A stretch of 38,884 nt of DNA from Marinifilum sp. (GCA_020718065.1 DYDE01000022.1:1-38884); one strand, 5' to 3'. Numbered from the stretch's first letter, positions 25,699-34,251 are shown. Notes: generated from the sequence alone by a model not told the origin. Made by a program: numbers and translations.

Positions 25699-26319
25699 TT
25701 AAAATTGAACTTTTGGTGCTTCATCTGCGCCAGGTTTTGCTTGGAAATATGGTTTTTTCTTAAACCCAAACAAACTTGCAAATATGTTTTTAGGGAACTT
25801 ACGGATATATGTATTGTATTTTTGTGCGTAATCGTTAAAAGAATTACGTTCAATCAATATTAGGTTTTCTGTTTCTTTCAATTGGTTTTGTAGATCCATA
25901 AAGTTTTGATTGGCTTTTAAATCAGGATATTGTTCAGCAACAACCATTAATTTGGATAAAGCACCACTTAAACCATCTTGCATTTGTTGAAACTTTTGTA
26001 TATCAGCTTCAGAAAGATTCTCGGCATCAAGTTTTACATTAGATACTTTAGAACGGGCTTCAGTAACTTCAACCAATGTTTTGTTTTCGTGTGTTGCATA
26101 ACCTTTAACAGTATTTACCAGATTTAAAATAAGGTCTGCGCGTCTTTGATATGCACTTTCAACTTTTGCCCATTGTGCATTTGTAGCTTCTTCTCTTGAT
26201 ACCATACCGTTATATGCAAAATAACCAAAAAGGCCAAAAATTAAGAAAACTACTAGAATTAAACCTATTATCATGGCTGCACCCAAACAACCGGTGCCTG
26301 TTTTTTCACTTGGTGTCAT
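25699..26319 (-). CDS. lemA: LemA family protein
   Basis: A 206-aa LemA-family membrane protein. It has one N-terminal helix (residues about 13-35), then a long helical domain starting with the conserved NAQWAKVESAYQRRADLILNLVNTVKGY. It continues with VTEARSKV, LMVVAEQYPDLKAN.F..LQ and ERNSFNDYAQKYN, all diagnostic. The N-terminus should be anchored with the helical domain outside the cytoplasm. LemA function is unsettled; many genomes pair it with YgcG/TPM-domain genes, which are absent here. Instead the C10 protease follows. A minus-strand TATCTTTG at 26350-26357 is a plausible -7 element. Confidence 0.92.
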   Translation of the reverse strand: MTPSEKTGTGCLGAAMIIGLILVVFLIFGLFGYFAYNGMVSREEATNAQWAKVESAYQRRADLILNLVNTVKGYATHENKTLVEVTEARSKVSNVKLDAENLSEADIQKFQQMQDGLSGALSKLMVVAEQYPDLKANQNFMDLQNQLKETENLILIERNSFNDYAQKYNTYIRKFPKNIFASLFGFKKKPYFQAKPGADEAPKVQF

Positions 26320-26556
26320 AATTTTAATATTTTTAATTAATACTATTTACAAAGATAGTAAAGTAATAATATATTTTTAAATAACATTTAAAAATTTGTT
26401 TAACGATTTATAAATATAATTTAACATTAAATTGAAATAAACAATGTAGTAAAAACAATGAATTTGTGGTGTTGTAATTGTGAAATTAGAAGGTGTTTTA
26501 ATATTAATAAACGCTATATTTTATAATGATTGATTAAACTAAAAAAACAGTTGTTC

Positions 26557-26587
26557 TTTGAATTTTAATAATTTATTAGTAGATTTG
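26557..26587 (+). promoter_or_regulatory. Promoter of the permuted actin-like gene
   Basis: TTTG (26557-26560), 19 nt, TAGATTTG (26580-26587) is a full match to the Bacteroidota consensus, placing the transcript start about 12 bp before the ATG at 26606. Confidence 0.65.
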
Positions 26588-26605
26588 AATTAAAAATATA
26601 AAGTT

Positions 26606-27634
26606 ATGCTTAAAACTTATTCTTTTCCAAGTGTTGTTGAATTAAACAACTTTGAATTAAAAAAAGTGTCTGGCAACTTGCTTAAAGGTTTGAAGTTAAA
26701 AAATAATGAAATCTCCTATATTATAGGAGAATTGGCAATGTCAGAAGGTTCTTCACCCCATAAAAGTGTTAATAGTGCACCTTCCGATTTAGATTATCAG
26801 CTGCTTTTGCAAGCAAGTTTATTATTAGCTTATAATCAATTACAAACTCCTTTTTATGTTACTGCTGGTTTTCCTTTTATTACATATCAGTTATATAGAA
26901 ATGAAGCTATAAATGCAATTCAAAAAAATCATAATATTCAGTTTGATGCATCAACTTGTTCTAACTTCGGAGTTAGTCAGGTTACTGTTAATGTAGTTAA
27001 AGCTATGATTCTTTCAGAAATTCAGGGTTGCGATATTGCAATTCGTAAAAGTGAAACCGAAGAAAAATCAAATATTTTTATTGTTAGCCTTGGTTATGGT
27101 ACTTTTGAAGCAGCTTTAAGTACTGAAAATGGGATTATTCAAAGAACATTTGTCAGTTCTCAGGGTATTCGTTATGCTGTTAATATGTTAGCGCGTGAAC
27201 TTTTACAATCTTATTATGTAGGTTTGATTACAGAACATCAATTTGATATGGGTTTCAAAACAGGCTCTTTGGTTTTAAATAGAAAAAGGATTGATATTAC
27301 AGAATTTCGTAAAAGTGCTCTTATGAATTATTACAGAGAGGTAATTAGCCCTATGTTAAGAAAATCATTTACAGACAATGATTTTAATATTTGTAATAAA
27401 TTATATTTAGTTGGTGGTGGTGCTTTGTTTCCTGAATTAATTGATTGTTTTAAAGAAGAATTTATAGATTTGTTAGAAATAATTGTATATCCAGATCCTG
27501 CAACTTGTGCAAGTAAGGGATACTGCATAAATTCTAAAGAAGCTACTGATGATAAAAATGTAGCTTCTGTTGGTATTGATATAGGTAATTCAAGTACTAC
27601 AATTTGCTTTTATGACGGTAATGAATCGTTTTAA
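26606..27634 (+). CDS. Actin-like (ParM/ASKHA-type) ATPase with circularly permuted motif order
   Basis: A 342-aa soluble protein. It contains the actin/ParM-superfamily motifs in rotated order. It opens with YSFPSVVEL and YIIGELAMSEG, which in ParM-like proteins follow the first beta hairpin. The phosphate-2-like segment VSLGYGTFEAAL (about 160-171) and the adenosine motif LYLVGGGALFPEL (266-278) come next. The phosphate-1 motif GIDIGNSSTT (323-332), normally at the N-terminus, is at the very end, followed only by ICFYDGNESF. Joining this end to the start (…GNESF + SFPSVVE-like) would rebuild a conventional ParM-like N-terminus. The phosphate-2 Asp is Ser161. It has its own promoter directly upstream and no ParR-like neighbour, so a plasmid-type partition role is not supported by context. 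The superfamily call is confident, the permutation strongly suggested, the function unknown. Confidence 0.85.
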   Translation: MLKTYSFPSVVELNNFELKKVSGNLLKGLKLKNNEISYIIGELAMSEGSSPHKSVNSAPSDLDYQLLLQASLLLAYNQLQTPFYVTAGFPFITYQLYRNEAINAIQKNHNIQFDASTCSNFGVSQVTVNVVKAMILSEIQGCDIAIRKSETEEKSNIFIVSLGYGTFEAALSTENGIIQRTFVSSQGIRYAVNMLARELLQSYYVGLITEHQFDMGFKTGSLVLNRKRIDITEFRKSALMNYYREVISPMLRKSFTDNDFNICNKLYLVGGGALFPELIDCFKEEFIDLLEIIVYPDPATCASKGYCINSKEATDDKNVASVGIDIGNSSTTICFYDGNESF

Positions 27635-27649
27635 TTTACAAAAAAACAA

Positions 27650-27684
27650 CAAACCCACTTTTAGATAAACAAAAAGTGGGTTTG
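27650..27684. terminator. Bidirectional terminator between actin-like gene and tyrS
   Basis: caaacccactttt (27650-27662) is the exact reverse complement of aaaagtgggtttg (27672-27684). It sits 15 bp after one stop and 5 bp before the other. Confidence 0.88.
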
Positions 27685-27689
27685 ATTAT

Positions 27690-28970
27690 TTAAATAACTT
27701 TTACAAGATAGTAGTTTTTCTTGCCTTTTTGAATGAGGATATAGCGATTGTTAATCAAATCATTACTTGAAAATTCAAATGATTCATTAATTTTTGTTTT
27801 GTTTACCTGAATACTTCCTTCTTTTAGCATTCGGCGTGCTTCATTTTTGGAAGCCATTATTTGAGTTGTTTCTGAAAGAAAATCAACACAGTTTTGTTTG
27901 TTATTTAAGGTATCAGAAGGTATTTCTACTTGAGGAACTCCTTCAAAAACACTTAATAACATTTCTTCGTTCAAGTTTTTTAAAGAATCTGTAGTTCCTT
28001 TTCCAAATAAAATTTCTGAAGCTTCAACAGCAGCTTTATAATCATCTAAAGAATGAACCCTGATTGCTACTTCCATTGCCAAAGACTTTTGTAAAACACG
28101 TAAATGAGGGGCTTGTTGATGCTGGTTTATTATTGCATCTATTTCTTCTTTGGTATATAAAGTAAAAATCTTAATATATTTTGCTGCATCTTCATCACTG
28201 CAATTAAGCCAAAATTGATAGAATTTATAAGGGGAAGTGAGTTTAGGATCGAGCCAAACATTTCCTTCCTCTGTTTTGCCAAATTTTCCTCCATCAGCTT
28301 TGGTAATAAGTGGACAAGTAAGTGCAAACGCTTCTCCTCCTGTTTTACGGCGAATAAGTTCTGTTCCGGTAGTTATATTTCCCCATTGGTCTGATCCACC
28401 CATCTGTAATTTGCAATTTTTGTTTTCATAAAGCCACAAAAAATCATAACCTTGAACCAATTGATAAGTAAATTCAGTAAAGGAAATTCCATTTCCTCCT
28501 TCTAACCTTTTCTTTACCGAGTCTTTTGCCATCATATAGTTAACAGTAATATGCTTTCCAATATCCCGCATAAAATCAAGAAATGTAAAGTCTTTTGTCC
28601 AGTCATAATTATTTACCAATTCAGCAGCATTGTCTTTTGCTTCAAAATCAAGAAATTTGTATAATTGTTTTTTAATGCATTCCTGGTTATGTCGAAGTGT
28701 TTCTTCAGATAAAAACTTTCTTTCTTCAGATTTCCCTGAAGGATCTCCTATCATACCAGTTGCTCCACCAATTAAAGCAATAGGTTTATGACCTGCTAGT
28801 TGTAAATGTTTCAACATCATCACCGATACCAAATGTCCGATATGCAGTGAATCTGCCGTAGGATCGATACCAACATAAGCAGATGTCATTTCTTTTCCTA
28901 ATAAATCTTCGGTACCAGGCATTACATCGTGAATCATTCCACGCCATCTAAGTTCTTCAACAAAATTCAT
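27690..28970 (-). CDS. tyrS: Tyrosyl-tRNA synthetase
   Basis: About 426 aa, class I synthetase charging tRNA-Tyr. HIGH is exact at residues 43-46 (SLHIGHLVS). The Tyr/AMP pocket includes [12 protein letters not shown] and [12 protein letters not shown]. The KMSKS loop is KFGKT, the usual bacterial TyrRS version. The C-terminal S4 RNA-binding domain (about 360-425) includes [17 protein letters not shown]. The track start at 28979 is a TTG; the ATG at 28970 ([12 protein letters not shown]) is preferred. Its -7 element TATCTTTGC (29013-29021) overlaps that of the divergent SDR gene. Confidence 0.96.
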   Translation of the reverse strand: MNFVEELRWRGMIHDVMPGTEDLLGKEMTSAYVGIDPTADSLHIGHLVSVMMLKHLQLAGHKPIALIGGATGMIGDPSGKSEERKFLSEETLRHNQECIKKQLYKFLDFEAKDNAAELVNNYDWTKDFTFLDFMRDIGKHITVNYMMAKDSVKKRLEGGNGISFTEFTYQLVQGYDFLWLYENKNCKLQMGGSDQWGNITTGTELIRRKTGGEAFALTCPLITKADGGKFGKTEEGNVWLDPKLTSPYKFYQFWLNCSDEDAAKYIKIFTLYTKEEIDAIINQHQQAPHLRVLQKSLAMEVAIRVHSLDDYKAAVEASEILFGKGTTDSLKNLNEEMLLSVFEGVPQVEIPSDTLNNKQNCVDFLSETTQIMASKNEARRMLKEGSIQVNKTKINESFEFSSNDLINNRYILIQKGKKNYYLVKVI

Positions 28971-28983
28971 AGTTTTCAATCTT

Positions 28984-29021
28984 TTTGTTTATTTTTGTTT
29001 TCTAATAATTTTGCAAAGATA
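28984..29021. promoter_or_regulatory. Overlapping divergent promoters, tyrS / extended SDR
   Basis: Plus strand: TTTG (28984-28987), 18 nt, TAATTTTGC (29006-29014). Minus strand: TATCTTTGC (29021-29013), with no good -33. The two -7 elements share the GC, so the block TAATTTTGCAAAGATA reads as a -7 element both ways. Confidence 0.6.
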
Positions 29022-29100
29022 AGTCAATTGGGTTATTTTTAAATAATAAAACATTATTCTCAAATTCATTTTTACATATTCTTTTGTTTAATAATAAACA

Positions 29101-30117
29101 ATGATATTAATTACTGGTGGTACAGGTTTAGTGGGTTCTCATTTGCTTTACGAATTGGCACAATCTGGCAAAAAGATACGTGCTCTGAAAAGAGAAGAAA
29201 GCAATATAAAAAATACTTATAAGGTATTTGCTTATTATTCAGATAAAGCTGATGAATTGTTTTCAAATATTGAATGGATTGATGGTGATTTACAGGATAT
29301 CTATTCTTTATATGATGCACTTGAAGGAATAACTCATATTTATCATTGTGCTGCATTTGTTTCTTTTGATGCTACCGATAAAGACCAAATTATAAAAACC
29401 AATGTTGCAGGTACTGCAAATTTAGTTAATGCAGCTTTAGATAAAAACATTCAGAAGTTTTGTTATGTGAGTTCAATAGCTGCAATTGGAAAAACAGAAG
29501 ATGGAAGTCTTATTTCTGAAACTAATTCCTGGAAATATTCTAAAAATCGTTCTATTTATTCTGTTAGTAAATACGATTCAGAACGTGAGGTTTGGCGAGC
29601 AATAGCGGAAGGGTTAAATGCTGTTATAATTAATCCATCAATAATTCTTGGTCCAGGAAATTGGAATAGCGGAAGTGCAAGATTGTTTAAAAGTGTTTGG
29701 GATGGATTGAAGTTTTATACAAAAGGAGTAAGTGGTTATGTAGATGTTAGAGATGTTGTTAAAGCAATGATATTGTTGATGAATAGCGAAATTAAAAATG
29801 AAAGATTTATTGTTTCTGCTGAGAATGTAGATTATCAAACGCTTTTCAGCCTAATAGCCAAGGGCTTAAAGAAACCTCCTCCAAAATATAAAGCTGCAAA
29901 ATTTTTAAGTGAAATAGTATGGCGGGCAGATAAATTAAAAACAAGCATTACAAATACTAAACCGCTCATAACAAAAGAAACAGCAAGAACAGCAAATTCT
30001 AAAAGTTATTATTCTAGTCAAAAATTAATTTCTGCCATCAACTATCAGTTTATTCCTCTTTCTCAAACGATAGAATATATTTGTACCCTTTTCGTGAAAG
30101 AGAATAAGGTAAAATAA
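29101..30117 (+). CDS. Extended SDR, NAD-dependent epimerase/dehydratase family
   Basis: A 338-aa extended short-chain dehydrogenase. The Rossmann motif is TGGTGLVGSHLLYEL at the N-terminus. YHCAAFVSFDATD and CYVSSIAAIG are typical of the 3-beta-HSD/dihydroflavonol-reductase subgroup, with active-site YSVSKYDSE (YxxxK) and NPSIILGPGNW later. No signal peptide, so it is cytoplasmic. The substrate cannot be told. Divergent from tyrS with overlapping promoters; convergent with the acyl-CoA dehydrogenase gene over a shared hairpin. Confidence 0.88.
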   Translation: MILITGGTGLVGSHLLYELAQSGKKIRALKREESNIKNTYKVFAYYSDKADELFSNIEWIDGDLQDIYSLYDALEGITHIYHCAAFVSFDATDKDQIIKTNVAGTANLVNAALDKNIQKFCYVSSIAAIGKTEDGSLISETNSWKYSKNRSIYSVSKYDSEREVWRAIAEGLNAVIINPSIILGPGNWNSGSARLFKSVWDGLKFYTKGVSGYVDVRDVVKAMILLMNSEIKNERFIVSAENVDYQTLFSLIAKGLKKPPPKYKAAKFLSEIVWRADKLKTSITNTKPLITKETARTANSKSYYSSQKLISAINYQFIPLSQTIEYICTLFVKENKVK

Positions 30118-30143
30118 TCTATATATTGTCAGCTAAAAGAAGC

Positions 30144-30181
30144 CAAAAAAAATCGCCCAACAATGGAGCGATCTTTTTTTT
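30144..30181. terminator. Bidirectional terminator, SDR / acyl-CoA dehydrogenase
   Basis: An A run with atcgc pairs with gcgat and a T run, with inner cc/gg pairing and one bulge. It sits between two convergent stops. Confidence 0.7.
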
Positions 30182-30193
30182 ATTTAAAATTAT

Positions 30194-31972
30194 TTAAAAT
30201 TTATAAGTATTGTCTTCAATCAGTTTGTTAGCAATTCTTCTTCTTGCTTCTTTAATATTTATAGGTTCTATTGCTGTTAATTGTAAAAGAATTTTTTGAA
30301 TTTTGTTAAATTCGTCTCCTGTAGCAAAAGAATTGAGAGCATCCATCGCTGATTTGTATATTGAAGAGGCTGCTTCGTAAACATACACATCACAAATGTC
30401 TTTATAAATATTATATTCCTGTTCGCTTTTCAATCCTTTTAGTTTTTCTGTTCTTAAAACAATTGATTCGGCAGCATAAAGTTTAACAAGAATATCGGAA
30501 ATGCTCATCATAATTTCCTGTTCTGTGCTGAATTGTTTCCCAACAGCTTCGTATGCTTTGCTAAGCATCATTAATGCCGCTTTTTTAAGATTTTCTACGT
30601 AATATTGTTTCTTTTCGTAGTAATCAGCAGGAGCTGTTCCTTTTATATCTCCTGATTTTTCAAAAATATCTTTTCCAAGATTGAAAACTACAGAATCAGC
30701 TTTTTTTGCCATTTTCAAAAACATATCTGATGCAACCAAACGGTTTATTTCGTTGGTGCCTTCAAATATACGGTTGATTCTTGAATCGCGGTAAGCCCTA
30801 TCTGCTGGCATTTCTGCTGAGTAACCCATTCCACCATGAATTTGTACAGATTCGTCAACGATATAATCCAATGTTTCCGAACCTAATACTTTTAAAATAG
30901 CAGCTTCCATAGCATATTCGCCAAGAGCTTCAAGATAAGCCTGTGCTTTTGTCATTCCATTAGCAACATGCATTTTAATAGTATCATCTACATTTTTACT
31001 TGTACGATAAACTGCGCTTTCTGAAACAAAGTACCTGATAACTTGTTCTGCCATTTTGTATTTTATGGCCCCAAAATTTGAAATAAGAGTACCAAATTGT
31101 TTTCTTTCATTGGCATAATTTACAGAATATTCTATCGATTTTCTTCCAGCTCCTAATACATTTGCTCCTAATTTTATTCTGCCAATATGTAAGATGTTTA
31201 AAGCAATTCTAAATCCTTCGCCTCTTTTACCTAAAAGATTTTCAACTGGAACAATACAATCATTAAAGAATATTTGAACAGTTGAAGAACCTTTTATCCC
31301 CATTTTCTTTTCTTCTACATTGAAAGATACACCAGGATAATTGCGTTCAACTACAAAAGCGCTTAATATTTTGTCATTATCAATTTTTGCAAAAACAGTG
31401 AGAACATCTGCAAATCCACCATTGGTGATCCACATTTTTTGTCCGTTGAGAATATAATTTTTCCCATCTTCAGAAAGAACTGCTTTTGTTTTTCCAGAGT
31501 TTGCATCAGAACCTGCATTGGGCTCGGTTAAACAATAAGCACCAGCATATTCGCCAGAAGCAAGCTTTGGTAAATATTTTTGTTTGGTTTCTTCCGATCC
31601 ATAATATAAAATTGGCAAAGTACCTATACCTGTATGAGCTGAATAAGCTACAGCATAAGAATATCCTCCACCTAATACATCAGAAGCAAGCATTGATGTA
31701 ACAAACGATTGTCCGAAACCACCGTATTCTTCAGGAACAGAAATTCCTAACAACCCTAATTCGCCAGATTTGGTGATAAGGCTTCTCATTAGTCCGGGTT
31801 CTTGATGATCTATTTTTTCTAAATTTGGTAATACTTCTTTACTTAGAAAATCTTCACACATTCCGTAAATCATTTTCTGTTCTTCATCAAACTCCTCAGG
31901 TATAAATACATCTGTTGCTTTTGATTGAGTTAATAGAAATTCACCACCTTTTAAAACTTTTTTGTTTTCCAT
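30194..31972 (-). CDS. Acyl-CoA dehydrogenase, long form
   Basis: A 592-aa FAD-dependent acyl-CoA dehydrogenase, longer than the ~380-aa short/medium-chain enzymes because of a C-terminal helical extension, like the VLCAD/ACAD9 layout. Motifs: AYCLTEPNAGSDANS and KMWITNGGFADV (FAD/substrate), ERKQFGTLISNFGAIKYKMAE, VQIHGGMGY, and IFEGTNEI, whose Glu is the expected catalytic base. It carries out the first step of fatty-acid beta-oxidation, with electrons passed to ETF. No partner genes adjoin it. The promoter lies under a perfect inverted repeat (see 31996-32036). An ATG start at 31972 gives a short leader of about 17 nt. Confidence 0.94.
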   Translation of the reverse strand: MENKKVLKGGEFLLTQSKATDVFIPEEFDEEQKMIYGMCEDFLSKEVLPNLEKIDHQEPGLMRSLITKSGELGLLGISVPEEYGGFGQSFVTSMLASDVLGGGYSYAVAYSAHTGIGTLPILYYGSEETKQKYLPKLASGEYAGAYCLTEPNAGSDANSGKTKAVLSEDGKNYILNGQKMWITNGGFADVLTVFAKIDNDKILSAFVVERNYPGVSFNVEEKKMGIKGSSTVQIFFNDCIVPVENLLGKRGEGFRIALNILHIGRIKLGANVLGAGRKSIEYSVNYANERKQFGTLISNFGAIKYKMAEQVIRYFVSESAVYRTSKNVDDTIKMHVANGMTKAQAYLEALGEYAMEAAILKVLGSETLDYIVDESVQIHGGMGYSAEMPADRAYRDSRINRIFEGTNEINRLVASDMFLKMAKKADSVVFNLGKDIFEKSGDIKGTAPADYYEKKQYYVENLKKAALMMLSKAYEAVGKQFSTEQEIMMSISDILVKLYAAESIVLRTEKLKGLKSEQEYNIYKDICDVYVYEAASSIYKSAMDALNSFATGDEFNKIQKILLQLTAIEPINIKEARRRIANKLIEDNTYKF

Positions 31973-31995
31973 TTGCTAATTTTTTTATTTGGGTT

Positions 31996-32036
31996 GCAAA
32001 AATAAGAGTTTTTGTTTATATACAAAAACTCTTATT
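31996..32036 (-). promoter_or_regulatory. Acyl-CoA dehydrogenase promoter within a perfect 14-bp inverted repeat
   Basis: Minus strand: TTTG (32026-32023), 18 nt, TATTTTTGC (32004-31996), a full consensus match. The inverted repeat AATAAGAGTTTTTG (32001-32014) / CAAAAACTCTTATT (32023-32036) covers the -33 element, the spacer and part of the -7 element. It may be an operator for a repressor, a terminator for the upstream lipoprotein operon, or both. Confidence 0.65.
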
Positions 32037-32103
32037 CATAAAATATTGAAATAGACGAATGTCCTTTATAATTATTGTATTACTTTATTATAAAGCTGGT
32101 CTA

Positions 32104-32709
32104 TTAATAAATATAAAAATTATCGGGTCCAACTCCAACATCAAATCTGCCTTCCCATATAGTTATAGGTTGATTATTTATTAAAGTTCTAAAATCGAAA
32201 TATCCCGAAAGTATAACTTCTATAGGTTTTTTATCTACAATTAAATTCTGAACCCTTTTAAATTTTAATTCTCCGCTTAGAATTTTAACAATATTTTCTG
32301 TTGTGTCATTTATAATAGTTACCTGAGTTAAACTATCTGTCAAATCCAAAACAACTCCATTTAAAGCGATCAGGTCTTTGTATTGTGTAGGTTTAATGTT
32401 TGGCAGCCTGAACTTCATAATCATTTTCTTATCAGGCTCATCGTAATTGAGGTTATTTAACTGTCCATACAATTCAAAAGAGGTATTGTTGTTAGTAAAG
32501 ATAACTTTTGCCGGTACAGCATTGTTGTTTGAAACAAAGGCTTGCCTGTCGTAATAAGCTCCAAAAGTATTGTAACCCCATTCAGTATAAGCTGGCAAAT
32601 CATTATAATCACTATCGGGAATCCAAACTGATTTTTTAAGTTCATTTTCTTTTTTGCATCCAACGATAATACTAATTATCATTAAGAAAAAAATTATTTT
32701 TGTTTTCAT
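32104..32709 (-). CDS. Uncharacterised lipoprotein
   Basis: A 201-aa protein I do not recognise. The signal peptide ends in a lipobox (SIIVGCKKE, Cys18), so it is lipid-anchored. The rest is beta-rich with many Asn/Asp and Tyr residues (VIFTNNNTSFELYGQL, GELKFKRVQNLI, LSGYFDFRTL), without catalytic motifs. Its ATG overlaps the stop of the upstream beta-barrel gene by 4 nt (ATGA), so the pair is translationally coupled and probably works together at the outer membrane. The hairpin at 32001-32036 may end the transcript. Confidence 0.75.
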   Translation of the reverse strand: MKTKIIFFLMIISIIVGCKKENELKKSVWIPDSDYNDLPAYTEWGYNTFGAYYDRQAFVSNNNAVPAKVIFTNNNTSFELYGQLNNLNYDEPDKKMIMKFRLPNIKPTQYKDLIALNGVVLDLTDSLTQVTIINDTTENIVKILSGELKFKRVQNLIVDKKPIEVILSGYFDFRTLINNQPITIWEGRFDVGVGPDNFYIY

Positions 32710-33494
32710 TTTTCTACTTCTTTTGATTTTAATGGTAATTGATAATTAAGCTGAAATCCAATAATTGCTTCTGGTTTTACTAATGATGATGAATTTGGTG
32801 TAACAATAAATGAAGGTAAACACAATTCATAACTAAAAGAGGGTCTGTCATCTTTTCCAAATCTGAAACCCATTGAAGCACCTACATGTGAATATAAAGC
32901 GCTTGGTTTTCCAAACTTATCTTTAACTTCTTTTTCATATATTTCCATTTCATTGTTTACAAATTTCACATTCGTATTTGATAGAAACTGAAGATTAATA
33001 TCTGCAGCAACTTTGAAGTATAAACGAAATATTCTGGGTTTGAAAGGATAACATCTGATTTCAAGAGGTATTCCTAAATAATGGGAAACTTGTTTTATGC
33101 CATTTATTTTCAAATATTCTGTATTTGTTTCATCCTGCTTGTACATTAAATAAAAGAAATCTTTAACAGACTCACTGCTTGCATCTCCAAGTTCACTATA
33201 AAGATTGGTATATCTTAGTCCAGTAGTTATACCAAGCCTGTTGTTCTTATTCATAAATTCTGCAGTTAAACCCCCATAAGTTATGGTCATGGAACTGCTG
33301 AGGTTATCAGACATGCTTTCTTCATAATAACGAGGGGCTGTTTCATTCCTGATAAAGTCATGGTTATGCATTTGGGTAACAACAAATGGCATACCCACAT
33401 CCACACCAATATACTTTAGTTTTAAATTCTGTGCATTTATTGTACTTATGACAAAGCACAAAAGAAATAGTGTAAATAAAATTTTAACTTTCAT
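32706..33494 (-). CDS. Outer-membrane beta-barrel-like protein
   Basis: 262 aa, with a signal peptide ending near ISTINAQN. The mature part has alternating hydrophobic and polar strands and ends with GFQLNYQLPLK, as in small Bacteroidota porin-like barrels. Strand-like stretches include ITYGGLTAEFM, LGITTGLRYTNLY, LYFKVAADINLQFL and GASMGFRFG. The exact family is unknown. It is first gene of a two-gene operon, overlapping the lipoprotein gene by 4 nt. The promoter is TTG, 22 nt, TATATTTGC on the minus strand (33632-33599). Confidence 0.72.
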   Translation of the reverse strand: MKVKILFTLFLLCFVISTINAQNLKLKYIGVDVGMPFVVTQMHNHDFIRNETAPRYYEESMSDNLSSSMTITYGGLTAEFMNKNNRLGITTGLRYTNLYSELGDASSESVKDFFYLMYKQDETNTEYLKINGIKQVSHYLGIPLEIRCYPFKPRIFRLYFKVAADINLQFLSNTNVKFVNNEMEIYEKEVKDKFGKPSALYSHVGASMGFRFGKDDRPSFSYELCLPSFIVTPNSSSLVKPEAIIGFQLNYQLPLKSKEVEK

Positions 33495-33598
33495 AAGAAT
33501 TTTTTAAATGTTTACATAATTGTTCTTAAATATTCAATAGAAATCAGATTTTATTAGTTTATGGGCTTTTTATATTGTTTAATTAACAAAATAAGCAA

Positions 33599-33632
33599 GC
33601 AAATATAAAATATTTATTTCATAAAAAACCAA
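33599..33632 (-). promoter_or_regulatory. Promoter of the beta-barrel/lipoprotein operon
   Basis: Minus strand TTG (33632-33630), 22 nt, TATATTTGC (33607-33599). This leaves a leader of about 100 nt before the ATG at 33494, longer than for most genes here. Confidence 0.5.
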
Positions 33633-33702
33633 TTTCTTCTTATTGTTTAAAGCAAAAATTGCTATTTTTACAACAGTAAAATTAAAATATTACATACACA
33701 TT

Positions 33703-34251
33703 ATGCAAAAGTCAAGAGAAGAAGCTGAAGAATTATTAAAAACATATATTAAAAACGAAAAAATGCTGGCACATAGCTATGCCTCAGAGGCAGTTTTGCA
33801 GGCACTTGCAGTGAGATTAAATGCTGATGAGAAGCAATGGGCTATGGCTGGTTTGTTGCACGATCTGGATGTTGAAATTACCAATGCAGATCCAAAAACT
33901 CATGCATTAGAAACCGAAAGGATTCTCAAAGAAAAGAATTACGATGCTGAAATGATTGATGCTATCAAGATGCACAACGAAGAAGCTCATGGTTTGAAAA
34001 GAAATAAAATGTTTCATTATGCATTGGCTGCCGGCGAAACCATTACAGGACTGATAACAGCAACAGCTCTTGTTTATCCTGATAAGAAAATAGACAATGT
34101 AAAAGTAAAATCAATTACCAAAAGAATGAAAGAAAAAGCTTTTGCTGCTTCGGTTAATCGCGAAACAATAATGGAATGCGAAAAACTGGGATTAAGTCTG
34201 GATGAATTTGCAGATATTGCTTTAACTGCAATGAAAAAAATAAATATTTAA
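33703..34251 (+). CDS. HD-domain protein, predicted metal-dependent phosphohydrolase
   Basis: About 182 aa, HDIG-like fold. Metal-binding candidates in order: His in MLAHSYASE, the HD pair in GLLHDLDVEI, His in AIKMHNEEAHG, and the FHYALAAGETITGLI segment. In that last segment the usual final Asp (…AAD…) is Glu, a conservative change. Expected activity is phosphomonoesterase or nucleotidase type; the substrate is unknown. The track start at 33643 is not an ATG and lies upstream of the likely transcript start. The ATG at 33703 (MQKSREEAEELL) is preferred and fits the weak promoter TTG (33643-33645), 17 nt, TATTTTTAC. The next gene starts 24 bp downstream. Confidence 0.83.
   Translation: MQKSREEAEELLKTYIKNEKMLAHSYASEAVLQALAVRLNADEKQWAMAGLLHDLDVEITNADPKTHALETERILKEKNYDAEMIDAIKMHNEEAHGLKRNKMFHYALAAGETITGLITATALVYPDKKIDNVKVKSITKRMKEKAFAASVNRETIMECEKLGLSLDEFADIALTAMKKINI

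Noticed and set aside
26540-26565. rRNA-leader-like sequence (gttctttgaa)
   Set aside because: No rRNA follows; the TTTG here serves as the -33 element of the actin-like gene.
26606-27634. Truncated or frame-shifted normal ParM gene
   Set aside because: All superfamily motifs are present once, in one open frame of normal ParM length, with no phosphate-1-like sequence upstream.
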